A stretch of DNA of 64,000 bases from Bacillota bacterium (GTDB lineage: Bacteria; Actinomycetota; Aquicultoria; Aquicultorales; Aquicultoraceae): the NCBI GenBank assembly GCA_023511485.1, contig JAIMBH010000003.1, forward strand, positions 47,453 through 111,452, given 5' to 3'. Shown in pieces: positions 17,604 to 27,016 of this stretch. The position numbers and the translations under genes were made by a program. Under the pieces are notes generated by a model. It ran no database searches and was not told the DNA's origin. It worked only from the letters and a program-made list of their open reading frames with translations. Positions within the stretch are counted from its first letter, which is position 1. Each line of letters starts with the position of its first letter.

Positions 17604-19803
17604 GATCATTGCAACAGCTGCCATCAGGGGCGCACACGAGACGGTTAACCTGGCCGAAGCCAAGGTTAGAGAGGCAATTGATACCAAAGGGCCAAACCAA
17701 GAAGTTGCGTTTCCAAACACCGGATACTTTCTGCCAGTTATCTATGGCCTAACTGGAGAAAAAGTAGAGAAAGTCTCCGATATGGAGAAAATCATAAAGA
17801 TAGCAAAGGACCTGCTCCCTGAAGAGCCGGCGGATAAGCTATGGCTGCCGTATTTAGGCAACACGCTTGATGCTGGTATAGCAACGCTATTTGGCGCAGA
17901 GATAATTATGGCTCTTCGTTATGCAGGCATTGGCGACCCACCGGTAACCGATCTATACCTCGGTGCGGCAGACGATGTTATCATGCGCGCCCGCGGCGTT
18001 GAGTTTGTAGACGGCTCCGCACCTGGCTTTGCCGCAGTTGTCGGAGCAGCACCTACAAACGAGGAGGCAGTTGCCCTTGCCCGCGAGCTTCAGGGTAAAA
18101 ACCTTTACGTCTTTATGGCAGGCTCAACTGACGGCAAGTGCATTGCCGACCAGCTTGCTGAAGAAGGCGTGCAGCTTGGCTGGGAAACAAGGCTTGTCCC
18201 ATTTGACCCGCATGTCTACGGCCAGATCTATTCGCTTGGTTTTGCAACGAGAGCCGCGATGTCATTTGGCGGTGTTCAGCCAGGCGACTACTCTCGTATC
18301 TTAAGATACAACAAGAATCGCGTGTTCGCCTTTGTCATCGCGCTTGGTGAGGTTGACCCAATTAAGTACGCGGCGGCCGCCGGCGCCATTAACTACGGCT
18401 TCCCGGCAATTGCAAACACCGATATTCCGCAGATCTTGCCGACCGGTGTTTGCACGTATGAGCATGTGGTCTCAAATATTCCGATTGACAAAATTGCTCA
18501 GAAGGCAATTGAGGTCCGTGGTCTTAAGATCAAAGTCGATAAAATCGATATCCCAGTCGCCTATAGCCCGGCATTTGAGGGCGAGCGTATTCGCAAAGAC
18601 GATCTCTATATTGAATTTGGTGGCTCGAAGACAGACTGCTTTGAGTTTCTCTCAATGAAGGATATGGAAGAGGTCGAGGACGGCAAGATTGAAGTCATTG
18701 GACCGCAAATCGCCGACATGCCGGAGAAATCAAGGCTGCCGCTTGCAGTCATCGTTGAGGTGGCAGGACGCAAGATGCAAAAAGACTTCGAGCCGATTCT
18801 TGAGAGGCAGCTTCACCATATGGTAAACGGAGCCGAAGGCGTCATGCATATCGGACAGAGAGACACCGCGTGGATCCGCATTGGAAAGAAAGCTGTTGAG
18901 AAGGGCTTCTCGCTTGCCGATTTCGGAAAGATCTTCCACGCCAAATTAATGTCGGATTTCCCGGCGATTGTTGATAAGGTTCAGGTAAAGATAATTACCG
19001 ATCAGGATAAGGTAACTGAGCTCATGCCAGAGGCAAGAGCAGCTTACGCAGAGCGTGATGAGCGTGTAGCAGGACTAACTGACAATTCAGTCGATGTCTT
19101 CTACTCCTGCACGCTTTGCCAGTCGTTTGCGCCGAAGCATGTCTGTATCATCTCGCCGCAGAGGCTTGGACTTTGCGGAGCCTATAACTGGCTTGATGGC
19201 AAAGCGTCTTATGAGATCAATCCTACTGGCCCAAACCAGCCGGTCGAAAAAGGCGCGCTCCTTAGCGAAGAAAAAGGCGAGTGGCAGGGTATTAATGAGT
19301 ATCTTGCCAAGGCTACGCAGGGCAATGTCGAGAGGCTATTTGCCTATAGTATCATGGAGAACCCGATGACCTCCTGCGGATGCTTTGAGGCAATTGTTGC
19401 TCACCTGCCGCTAATGGACATGGAGACCGGGGACATTAGGAGCGGATTCATGGTTGTAAACCGCGATTATGCGGGCATGACGCCGTTTGGAATGCCGTTC
19501 TCAACAATGGCTGGTCTTGTTGGCGGAGGTGTCCAGACCCCAGGCTTGATGGGAATCGGAAAATACTATGTTACAAGTGAGAAATTCGTCTCTGCAGACG
19601 GCGGATTTGCCCGGCTTGTCTGGTTGCCAAAAGATATGAAAGAGCAGCTCAGGCCGCTTCTTGAGAAACAATGTGAGAGAATAGGCGACCCAGACTTTAT
19701 TGATAAAATTGGAGACGAGACGGTTGCAACAACAATGGAAGAGCTAGCAGTATTCTTAAAGAGCGTAAACCATCCAGCTATGCAGATGGATCCGCTGATG
19801 TAA
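17596..19803 (+). CDS. acsB: Acetyl-CoA synthase, CODH/ACS complex catalytic subunit
   Basis: 735 residues, full length for the bacterial type with the N-terminal CODH-binding domain. Makes acetyl-CoA from CO, methyl-CoFeSP and CoA at the Ni-Ni-[4Fe-4S] A-cluster. The cluster ligands are visible: CTLCQSFAPKHVC (starting about residue 505), GLCGAYNW shortly after, and the SCGCF motif (about 593) whose two cysteines bind the distal nickel. GTG start inside the end of acsA. The numbering of the cysteines is almost identical to that of the Moorella enzyme. Confidence 0.97.
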   Translation: MSKIIATAAIRGAHETVNLAEAKVREAIDTKGPNQEVAFPNTGYFLPVIYGLTGEKVEKVSDMEKIIKIAKDLLPEEPADKLWLPYLGNTLDAGIATLFGAEIIMALRYAGIGDPPVTDLYLGAADDVIMRARGVEFVDGSAPGFAAVVGAAPTNEEAVALARELQGKNLYVFMAGSTDGKCIADQLAEEGVQLGWETRLVPFDPHVYGQIYSLGFATRAAMSFGGVQPGDYSRILRYNKNRVFAFVIALGEVDPIKYAAAAGAINYGFPAIANTDIPQILPTGVCTYEHVVSNIPIDKIAQKAIEVRGLKIKVDKIDIPVAYSPAFEGERIRKDDLYIEFGGSKTDCFEFLSMKDMEEVEDGKIEVIGPQIADMPEKSRLPLAVIVEVAGRKMQKDFEPILERQLHHMVNGAEGVMHIGQRDTAWIRIGKKAVEKGFSLADFGKIFHAKLMSDFPAIVDKVQVKIITDQDKVTELMPEARAAYAERDERVAGLTDNSVDVFYSCTLCQSFAPKHVCIISPQRLGLCGAYNWLDGKASYEINPTGPNQPVEKGALLSEEKGEWQGINEYLAKATQGNVERLFAYSIMENPMTSCGCFEAIVAHLPLMDMETGDIRSGFMVVNRDYAGMTPFGMPFSTMAGLVGGGVQTPGLMGIGKYYVTSEKFVSADGGFARLVWLPKDMKEQLRPLLEKQCERIGDPDFIDKIGDETVATTMEELAVFLKSVNHPAMQMDPLM

Positions 19804-19895
19804 TATAATTAAGTTACTCCGTGCTGCTGTGCGGCCGTGCTACAGAAAAAAGTTCCTAGCAGCTCAGAGCACAGAGCTAATTTGGAGGTGTTAAT

Positions 19896-21251
19896 GTGGC
19901 TTTAACAGGCTTAGATATTTTCAAGCAATTACCTAAGACAAACTGTGGCAAATGCGGGGTGCCAACATGCCTAGCATTTGCCATGAAACTTGCCGCTGGC
20001 GGAGCAACACTTGATGCTTGCCCGGATGTTACAGATGAGGCAAAAGCCGCTTTGTCATCTGCTTCGGCTCCTCCGATGAGGGGAGTTACCATCGGAACCG
20101 GTGAGAGCGCGATAAAAGTTGGTGAGGAGCTAGTGCTTTTCCGCCATGAGAAAACGTTCTTTAACGCACCGGGCTTTGCCCTGCTCATCGATGATACAAT
20201 GGATGAGGGTGAGGCCATGGCCAAAATCTCGGCGCTGGCAAGTACCCAGTGGGAGCGTGTTGGGCAGGTTCTGAAGGCAAATCTTGTAGCCGTTAAAAAT
20301 GCATCCGGTGATGCGGCGAAGTTTGCCAGCCTTGTAACCAAGGTGCAGGCAGCAACTGATCTTCCGCTTATTTTAATGGCCCAGGATGCCGGGGCGATGG
20401 AAAAGGCGCTTGAGGTTGCCGGTGCGTCCAAGCCGCTTATCTATGCGGCAACCGAGGAGAATGCTGATGCTTTTGCCGAGCTAGCTAAGAAGTATCAGGC
20501 TCCACTTGCTGTTAAGGCTTCGTCTCTTGATGCTCTAGGTGAGCTTACGACTAAGTTAGATGCGGCAGGTGTTAAGGACCTTGTTATCGATCCGGGCACC
20601 CGTACGCTTAAAGAGACGTTTGAGAACCTTATTTACTTAAGAAGGGCGGCGCTTAAGAAGAAACTTCGCCCATATGGTTATCCAACGATCACCGTACCGG
20701 CGGAAGAGACAGAGGACGACATGATGGAGGCGGTACACGCAGCGGTCTACGTCATGAAGTACGGTGGCCTTATCGTCATGCGCGACCTATCTGCCGAGAA
20801 GGCCTATCCGCTTTTCGTGTTGAGGCAGAACATATACACCGACCCACAGAGGCCGATGCAGGTCGAACAAGGGTTCTATCCGGTTAACTCACCAGATGAA
20901 AACTCGCCGGTTCTTGTTACAACGAATTTCTCGCTTACCTACTTTATCCTCTCCTCAGAAGTTGAAGGGAGCAAGCAACCGGCCTGGCTTGGTGTAGTTG
21001 ATGTTGAGGGATTATCAGTGCTTACTGCTTGGGCAGCCGGAAAGTTTGTGCCTGAGCGCATTGCTGCATTTATTAAAAAGAGCGACATTGAGCAGAAGGT
21101 AAAGCACCGTGAGGTTGTTATCCCGGGCTATGTCGCGCAGCTATCTGGCGAGCTAGAGGATGAACTGGGAGACTGGAAAGTAACGGTTGGCCCACGCGAA
21201 GCAAGCGATGTCGCAAGCTTCCTCAAAAATTACCAGCCAGTTGGTGTTTAG
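19896..21251 (+). CDS. acsC: Corrinoid/iron-sulfur protein large subunit
   Basis: 451 residues. Partner of AcsD. The N-terminal LPKTNCGKCGVPTCLAFAM binds the [4Fe-4S] cluster that reductively activates cobalt; a TIM barrel follows, and the C-terminal part (TTNFSLTYFILSSEVE, LSVLTAWAAGKF) is the cobamide-binding domain. It starts with GTG, preceded by GGAGG (19884-19888). Placed after acsB and before the flavoprotein-MetVF group. Confidence 0.96.
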   Translation: MALTGLDIFKQLPKTNCGKCGVPTCLAFAMKLAAGGATLDACPDVTDEAKAALSSASAPPMRGVTIGTGESAIKVGEELVLFRHEKTFFNAPGFALLIDDTMDEGEAMAKISALASTQWERVGQVLKANLVAVKNASGDAAKFASLVTKVQAATDLPLILMAQDAGAMEKALEVAGASKPLIYAATEENADAFAELAKKYQAPLAVKASSLDALGELTTKLDAAGVKDLVIDPGTRTLKETFENLIYLRRAALKKKLRPYGYPTITVPAEETEDDMMEAVHAAVYVMKYGGLIVMRDLSAEKAYPLFVLRQNIYTDPQRPMQVEQGFYPVNSPDENSPVLVTTNFSLTYFILSSEVEGSKQPAWLGVVDVEGLSVLTAWAAGKFVPERIAAFIKKSDIEQKVKHREVVIPGYVAQLSGELEDELGDWKVTVGPREASDVASFLKNYQPVGV

Positions 21252-21307
21252 AAACCAAAGCCATATATGTTGGTCTATAGTTTTACAATATCTGAAGCTC
21301 CGTTTTA

Positions 21308-21381
21308 GGGTCTAGATATGCCAAAGTGCCAATGTCTTTATTTATTGACCTTGGCACTGTAGCACGTTGGAACATTGGCAC
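21308..21381. repeat. Dispersed intergenic repeat, most complete copy
   Basis: Two blocks: 21308-21332 (GGGTCTAGATATGCCAAAG...) and 21351-21381 (TTGGCACTGTAGCACGTTGG...). The first block is inverted at 1758-1782; the second recurs at 12788-12807. The 215-base gap between acsC and the flavoprotein gene is mostly made of this element. Confidence 0.6.
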
Positions 21382-21467
21382 TAAAAGCGCTCTATAGAGC
21401 TTAGCTACTTTAAACTATAAACCATAAATGCTAAACCATGAATGGACTTAGGAACAAGGAAGTTTCC

Positions 21468-23570
21468 ATGAAGGACAAAGATTCTATTTCTCAGGCTGAA
21501 AAATTCGAGAGATGGGTGCTGGAGGCCCCAGTGAAGCCTCCCTGCGTAGTCGCGTGTCCGGTTAATGCCGACATCCAGTCCTACGTTAGTTTGGTTGGAC
21601 AGGGTAGATTTAAAGAAGCGCTTGAGACAGTGCGCGAGAGGTGTACTCTTCCCGGCTCGCTGGGCAGGATTTGCAATCACCCCTGCGAGGGAGAGTGCCG
21701 CAGAAATAAAGTTGACTCGGCAGTCTCAATCCGCTCGATAAAAAGATTTGCTGCCGATGTCTGCATGGACCTACCACATCCCGATCCCATCCCAAAAACA
21801 AAAGGGAAAAGGGTCGCAATAATCGGTGGGGGGCCAAGTGGGCTCACCGCGGCTTATGATTTGGCAAAGGACGGCTTTGACGTAACTATCTTTGAGAAAA
21901 ACGATGCCTGCGGAGGCGCCATCTACACTGGTGTTCCCAAATATAGACTGCCTAAAGATATCGTTGCCTGGGACGTTGCGGCTATTCAATCTTTAGGGGT
22001 TGAGATAAAGACGAACACCGAGATCGGAAAAGATATCGCCTTTTCCGATCTCATAAAGGATTATGATGCGGTTCTTATAGCGATCGGTCTCTCGGTTAGC
22101 CGCAGCCTACCTATCCCTGGAGCTGACGCTCAAGGAGTTCTTCTTGCACTTCCTTTTTTAAAGATGGTTAACTTTGACGATAATGCCACGATTGGCAGGC
22201 GAGTAATAGTTATCGGTGGCGGAAACGTTGCAACTGATGTTGCTCGCTCCGCAAGAAGGATAGGTGCCGAAGAGGTCAAGATGTTCTGCCTGGAGAGCGA
22301 TGAGGAAATGCCGGCTTCTCCCTGGGAGATTGAAGAATCAATAGATGAAGGGATACAGATATATCCTTCCTGGGGCCCGAAGGAGATCAAAGTCAAGGAT
22401 GGAAAAGTTGCCGGCATGGTTTTTAAGAAATGCCTCTCAGTTTTTGAAAACGGTATGTTTAACCCAAAGTTTGACGAATGCGAACTTACCGAGACAGAAG
22501 CCGATAATGTGATTTTTGCAATCGGCCAAGGCGCGGACACATCGGGCTTTACGGGAACCGAGCTTGCGATAGATGAGCGCGGCCGCATCGCGTTTAACCC
22601 AATGACAATGCAGACTAACGTGGAGGGTGTCTTTGCCTGCGGCGAGGTCGTAACCGGCCCCGGAGCAGCAGTTGCTGCTATGAAAAGTGGGCACAGGGCA
22701 GCAACTGCTATAGCAAAGTATCTAGATACCGGCAAGGTGTCTGCGCTACATATAAGCGAGCCAAAAGCTATTGGCCAGATGCCGGGTGAAGTTGCCGAGA
22801 TAGTGACCAAGCTGCCACGTACAGCAGCCGAGCTTGCCGACGCAAAAGAGCGCATCAAGAACTTTAATGAAGTGGAGTTTGGCTTCGACCAGAAAACGGC
22901 GATGTATGAGGCACGCCGTTGTATGAACTGCGGAGCGGGTGCGCAGCTTATCGAGGAGAAATGCGCAGCATGCTTGACATGCGTTCGTGTCTGCCCGTAT
23001 GGTGCGCCGTATGTCAGAGAAGCAAGGGTTGCAAACTTTGCGCTTGAAAACTGCCAGGCCTGCGGCATATGCGCTGCCGAGTGCCCTGCACTGGCCATAG
23101 ATATTAAGCTAAACGAGTCGACAGGTATTATGACCCGGGCGTCAAGAAGCCTTGATGAGCCCTTTATCACCGTGTTTACATGCCAGTACTCGGTGCCAGA
23201 GGTTTTAAATCCTGAGAGGCTAAGAACTCAAGTTCCGGCTGGAGTAAACCAGGTAAGCATGTTGTGTAACAACCGTATTGATACGGCGCATATTTTAGCT
23301 GCCTTTGAGGCGGGGGCAGATGGTGTGCTCGTCGCCGCGTGCCCGGATGAAAAATGCAGGCACAATAAAGGTATTGATTGGCCAAAGATTAGGGTTGCTC
23401 GTGTTAAAGATACGTTAAATGAGATAGGTCTCGGTGCAGACCGGCTCGAGCTTGCCAAGGTCACAAAAGGCTCAGCCGATGACCTTACAAGGGCAGTCAA
23501 CGAGTTTAAAGATAAAATAGAAGAGCTGGGTCCAAGCCCATTAAGTAAACAGCTGACTCCGAGCAAGTAA
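21468..23570 (+). CDS. GltD-like flavoprotein fused to two [4Fe-4S] clusters and an MvhD-type domain
   Basis: 700 residues. Domains: an N-terminal cysteine region like glutamate synthase small subunit ([25 protein letters not shown]); FAD site [17 protein letters not shown] (about 115) and NAD(P)H site [17 protein letters not shown] (about 245); two ferredoxin motifs [12 protein letters not shown] (about 498) and [12 protein letters not shown] (about 528); and an MvhD/FlpD-like domain from about 566 with [28 protein letters not shown]. MvhD passes electrons between hydrogenase or formate dehydrogenase and heterodisulfide reductase HdrA. Located 15 bases before metV. Inference: electron donor (possibly bifurcating) to MetVF, replacing the HdrABC-MvhD group of Moorella. 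ATG 21468 chosen for its AAGGAAG site; ATG 21438 is possible. Confidence 0.85.
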   Translation: MKDKDSISQAEKFERWVLEAPVKPPCVVACPVNADIQSYVSLVGQGRFKEALETVRERCTLPGSLGRICNHPCEGECRRNKVDSAVSIRSIKRFAADVCMDLPHPDPIPKTKGKRVAIIGGGPSGLTAAYDLAKDGFDVTIFEKNDACGGAIYTGVPKYRLPKDIVAWDVAAIQSLGVEIKTNTEIGKDIAFSDLIKDYDAVLIAIGLSVSRSLPIPGADAQGVLLALPFLKMVNFDDNATIGRRVIVIGGGNVATDVARSARRIGAEEVKMFCLESDEEMPASPWEIEESIDEGIQIYPSWGPKEIKVKDGKVAGMVFKKCLSVFENGMFNPKFDECELTETEADNVIFAIGQGADTSGFTGTELAIDERGRIAFNPMTMQTNVEGVFACGEVVTGPGAAVAAMKSGHRAATAIAKYLDTGKVSALHISEPKAIGQMPGEVAEIVTKLPRTAAELADAKERIKNFNEVEFGFDQKTAMYEARRCMNCGAGAQLIEEKCAACLTCVRVCPYGAPYVREARVANFALENCQACGICAAECPALAIDIKLNESTGIMTRASRSLDEPFITVFTCQYSVPEVLNPERLRTQVPAGVNQVSMLCNNRIDTAHILAAFEAGADGVLVAACPDEKCRHNKGIDWPKIRVARVKDTLNEIGLGADRLELAKVTKGSADDLTRAVNEFKDKIEELGPSPLSKQLTPSK

Positions 23571-23585
23571 AGGAGTTTAGAAGAT

Positions 23586-24245
23586 ATGATTGTTGCAGAA
23601 CCAAAAAGTCTGGACGAGATAAAGGCGATGACTGATAAGTACGACCGGATACTCATGGTCGGGTGTGGGACTTGCACAACCGTTTGCTTGACCGGGGGTG
23701 AGCGTGAAGTCAAACTTATGGCGACCGCGCTTCGCCTGGCAAGAAAAGTCGAGGGAAGAGAAATCGAAGTAGGTGAGCAGACGATCCTTCGCCAGTGCGA
23801 TTTCGAATATATCGATGAGCTGAAAGATGTCGATAGCTACCAGGCGATCGTGTCTTTGGCGTGTGGTGCAGGTATTCAGGGTGTTGCGAGAAGTTTTCCC
23901 GAGAAGCCTGTGCTGCCCGGAGTAAATACCCAATTCATCGGCTTTAATGAGGAGTTTGGATATTATACTGAGCAGTGCAAGGCCTGTGGAGATTGTATCC
24001 TCCATCTAACTGGAGGCATCTGCCCAATCGCACGCTGCGCTAAAGGCCTGCTCAACGGGCCCTGCGGCGGCACCAACAATGGCAAGTGCGAGATAAGCAA
24101 AGACAAAGACTGCGCTTGGGTTTTAATCTACAACGCGCTTGAGAAACAAGGAAATATTGAGCAATTCAAGCAAATCATAACCCCAAAGGATTTTGCCAAG
24201 GCAGGCAACATCCGCTCTATGGATTTGCGCAAGGCAGGCGATTGA
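23586..24245 (+). CDS. metV: Methylene-THF reductase iron-sulfur/zinc subunit
   Basis: 219 residues. MetV partners MetF in acetogens and binds Fe-S clusters that feed electrons to the flavin. Seen: GCGTCTTVCLTGGEREV near the start, CDFEYIDEL, and the C-terminal cysteine-rich CKACGDCILHLTGGICP, CAKGLLNGPCGGTNNGKCE. Stop is one base from the metF start, so the two are translationally linked. Confidence 0.92.
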   Translation: MIVAEPKSLDEIKAMTDKYDRILMVGCGTCTTVCLTGGEREVKLMATALRLARKVEGREIEVGEQTILRQCDFEYIDELKDVDSYQAIVSLACGAGIQGVARSFPEKPVLPGVNTQFIGFNEEFGYYTEQCKACGDCILHLTGGICPIARCAKGLLNGPCGGTNNGKCEISKDKDCAWVLIYNALEKQGNIEQFKQIITPKDFAKAGNIRSMDLRKAGD

Positions 24246-24246
24246 G

Positions 24247-25113
24247 ATGGGATTTAAAGAAGCTCTAGCAAGCGGAGAATTTGTTGTAACAGCTGAGGTT
24301 GGCCCACCTAAGGGTACCGACATATCAGAGATGGTTCACCATGTAAAGGTGCTAAAAGATAAAGTGCATGCATTAAATGTAACCGATAATCAAAGTGCGG
24401 TCATGCGCGTCTCGACTATTGCTGTTACTAAGGTCCTGCTTGAGCTTGGCGTCGAGCCGATTTTTCAGATGACCTGCCGTGACCGTAACCGCTTAGGACT
24501 GCAATCTGACCTGCTTGGAGCGGCCGTCTTCGGTGTAAAAAATGTGCTTGCTTTAACTGGGGACCACACGATGCTTGGGGACCATAAGGACGCAAAGCCG
24601 GTTTTTGACCTCGAGTCAGTTCAGCTTTTGCAGGTGATTAAACGCCTAAACGAAGGCTTCGATATGGCCGGAAACGAGCTTCAGGGGAAGACTGATTTCT
24701 TTGCTGGAGCGATCGTGACACCGGAGGCAAATCCACTTGAGCCCCAGTTGGCCAAGTTTGAGAAAAAGGTCGAGGCTGGCGCAAAGTTCTTCCAGACCCA
24801 GGCAGTCTACGACTTGAAGAAGTTCCACTCCTTTATGGAGCGCGCAAGTAAATATAACGTGCCAATCCTAGCCGGAATCTTATTGCTTAAATCAGCCGGC
24901 ATGGCCAAGTACCTGAATAAATTTGTAGCAGGCATCTCCGTTCCTGACGATTTGATCCAGGAGCTAGCAAGTGCGGAGAAGCCGCTTGAAAAGGGAATCG
25001 AGATTGCTGGGCGACAAATCCGCGAGCTAAAAGAGGTTTGCGCCGGAGTGCATGTCATGGCGATTGGAGCGGAAGATAAGGTGCCCGATATTTTAGAGGC
25101 CGCCGGTCTCTAA
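24247..25113 (+). CDS. metF: 5,10-methylene-tetrahydrofolate reductase
   Basis: 288 residues, a flavin-dependent TIM barrel that reduces methylene-THF to methyl-THF, the last step of the methyl branch. Seen: FVVTAEVGPPKGTD at the start with the catalytic Glu, MTCRDRNR, NVLALTGDHTMLGD and FFQTQAVYD, all conserved. Together with MetV it makes the NADH- or ferredoxin-linked reductase typical of acetogens. A short non-coding gap follows before the second cooC. Confidence 0.96.
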   Translation: MGFKEALASGEFVVTAEVGPPKGTDISEMVHHVKVLKDKVHALNVTDNQSAVMRVSTIAVTKVLLELGVEPIFQMTCRDRNRLGLQSDLLGAAVFGVKNVLALTGDHTMLGDHKDAKPVFDLESVQLLQVIKRLNEGFDMAGNELQGKTDFFAGAIVTPEANPLEPQLAKFEKKVEAGAKFFQTQAVYDLKKFHSFMERASKYNVPILAGILLLKSAGMAKYLNKFVAGISVPDDLIQELASAEKPLEKGIEIAGRQIRELKEVCAGVHVMAIGAEDKVPDILEAAGL

Positions 25114-25170
25114 AGGGCTGCACTACGCTAAACTCGAACTACCAATATTAGTAAGTTAGGATGATTAAGA

Positions 25171-25974
25171 TTGAAAATAGCTATAACCGGCAAGGGTGGC
25201 GTCGGTAAGACGACTATAGCAGCTGGATTAGCAAGGTTTCTTGCCAAAGAAGGATATAAAGTAATTGCAATCGATGCCGACCCGGATGCAAATCTTGCGG
25301 CGGCTTTAGGCGTAGACCCAGAGCTGGCGATGGGGATTACCCCGATTGCCAGGATGAATGAGCTTATTGCGGAGCGAACTGGAGCACAGCCTGGAACAAT
25401 TGGCGGATATTTTAAGCTAAACCCAAGGGTCGATGATATACCCGATAGCTTAAGCATTGACGTCAATGGGATTAAACTTCTTGTTTTGGGCACTATTGAA
25501 AAGGGTGGTAGCGGCTGTATTTGCCCCGAGAGCACGCTTTTGCGGGCGCTTCTTAAACACGTCATCGTAAGGCGAAACGAAGCGGTTATCCTTGATATGG
25601 AGGCCGGAATTGAGCACCTAGGCCGAGGCACTGCTGAGTCAGTAGATGCCCTCTTGGTTGTTATCGAACCGGGCCAGCGAAGCGTGCAGACCGCAAAGGC
25701 AATCGAGAAACTGGCAAAAGATTTGTCCATAAAAAAGGTGTTTTTAATCTTAAACAAACTACACAGCCAGGATGAGGAAGAGCGGTTGAAAACTTATCTG
25801 CCAGAACTTCCGATAATCGGTACAGTCGCCGAGCGGGACACGATCAGACTTGCCGATTTGGATGGAAGGTCGCCGTTTGATATAGATAAATCATTTGTCG
25901 ACGATATCGCAAGAATCAAGGAAAATCTTGACCAGGTACTTTTTGAAGAGACGGCAGAAAGAATTAAAAGCTAG
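25171..25974 (+). CDS. cooC: CooC-family ATPase (second copy, AcsF-like)
   Basis: 267 residues. P-loop GKGGVGKTT at residues 7-15, AIDADPDANLAAALG, and a metal-binding CICPE motif (around residue 110) in the place where CooC/AcsF proteins hold their Cys-x-Cys pair. AcsF and CooC deliver nickel to ACS and CODH. The TTG start has no strong ribosome site. The presence of two divergent copies in one locus suggests one for CODH and one for ACS; which is which cannot be told here. Confidence 0.88.
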   Translation: MKIAITGKGGVGKTTIAAGLARFLAKEGYKVIAIDADPDANLAAALGVDPELAMGITPIARMNELIAERTGAQPGTIGGYFKLNPRVDDIPDSLSIDVNGIKLLVLGTIEKGGSGCICPESTLLRALLKHVIVRRNEAVILDMEAGIEHLGRGTAESVDALLVVIEPGQRSVQTAKAIEKLAKDLSIKKVFLILNKLHSQDEEERLKTYLPELPIIGTVAERDTIRLADLDGRSPFDIDKSFVDDIARIKENLDQVLFEETAERIKS

Positions 25975-26089
25975 CTTCTAAAGTTTATGTAAGGCTTAGA
26001 AATCAGAAATTAGAGGCCACTGTTTATCAGGTCTCTGAAGGTGCTTTGCACGTTCTGGTTTCTGGTATCTGAACAGGAGGAAACAAAGA

Positions 26090-26896
26090 ATGCTTATAAT
26101 CGCTGAGAAAATTAACATCATGTCAAAGACAATCGGTCCGGCCATGCGGGAGCGCAATGCGCAGCCGATACAGGACCTCGCGCTCGCACAAGTTCAGGGC
26201 GGCGCAAAAGCGCTTGACCTTAACCTGGGACCAGGGACCAAAGATGGTCCGGAAATGATGGAATGGCTTGTCAAAACCGTCGAGGAAGTTGTCGATGACA
26301 GCATTCAGCTCTGCCTCGATACCAAAAACATCGTCGCCATGGAGGCTGGGCTCAAAGCCGTGACCAAGCACAAGCCGATGATTAATTCAACCAACGCCGA
26401 CCCGGATGTACTGGACCAGTACATGCCAATGGCTGCAACTTTTGACGCAGATATTATCGCCCTTACTATGACATCGGCCGGTATTCCGCGTGATCACAAT
26501 GAGCGTCTCGAAAACGCAGCGACGATCATGATGAAAGCAATGGAGCACGGCGTAGCTCTTGATAGGATCTATCTCGACCCGCTGGTTTTACCGATAGGCG
26601 TTGCACAACAGGATGCCATGGAAGTCGTCGAGACTATCCGCAGTTTCCAGGTTCTAAATGACCCTCCAATGAAATCGGTTGTAGGTTTGAGCAATATTTA
26701 CAATGGCACACCGAAAGAGCTTCACAGCCGCTTTGGCTACACATTTTTAACCATGCTGGGGGCTGCTGGCTTAACTGCAGCGATAGCCGATTCGCTCGAC
26801 AAAGACTTGATGGCAGTTGCAAAGACCATCGAGGTGCTCAAGAACGAAATGCTCTATGCGGCGTCTTACTTAGACGATATTTTAGTTAAGGCTTAA
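26090..26896 (+). CDS. acsE: Methyl-THF:corrinoid/iron-sulfur protein methyltransferase
   Basis: 268 residues. Moves the methyl group from methyl-THF to the cobalt of CoFeSP. A TIM barrel of the pterin-binding family: IIAEKINIM, KALDLNLGPGTKDG, CLDTKNIVAMEAGL, INSTNADPDVLDQYM and VVGLSNIYNGTP are typical, with the Asn that protonates N5 of THF in GLSN. GGAGG is at 26075-26080, before the ATG. Confidence 0.96.
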   Translation: MLIIAEKINIMSKTIGPAMRERNAQPIQDLALAQVQGGAKALDLNLGPGTKDGPEMMEWLVKTVEEVVDDSIQLCLDTKNIVAMEAGLKAVTKHKPMINSTNADPDVLDQYMPMAATFDADIIALTMTSAGIPRDHNERLENAATIMMKAMEHGVALDRIYLDPLVLPIGVAQQDAMEVVETIRSFQVLNDPPMKSVVGLSNIYNGTPKELHSRFGYTFLTMLGAAGLTAAIADSLDKDLMAVAKTIEVLKNEMLYAASYLDDILVKA

Positions 26897-26932
26897 TAAG
26901 ATAATTTAAATATTTTCACCGGAGATTATTCA

Positions 26933-27016
26933 TGCCGATGGTCTACAATAAGCGGCTTTTTGGAAATCAAGAAATCGGTAGGAGGATTGAATGTCGTATA
27001 TTCAGCTGCAAATAGA
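26933..27016 (+). CDS. Possible 27-residue leader ORF overlapping the fdhA start
   Basis: ATG at 26933 is seven bases after CGGAG (26921-26925). The frame runs 27 codons to TAG at 27014-27016, overlapping the first 26 bases of fdhA in another frame. It has both a ribosome site and the right distance to couple translation of fdhA. The peptide (MPMVYNKRLFGNQEIGRRIE at its start) matches nothing I know. It could be chance. Confidence 0.3.

Noticed and set aside
22130..23170. 346-residue open frame on the minus strand
   Set aside because: It lies wholly inside the GltD-MvhD-like gene, which has clear domains; the antisense frame is serine- and alanine-rich with no known motif.
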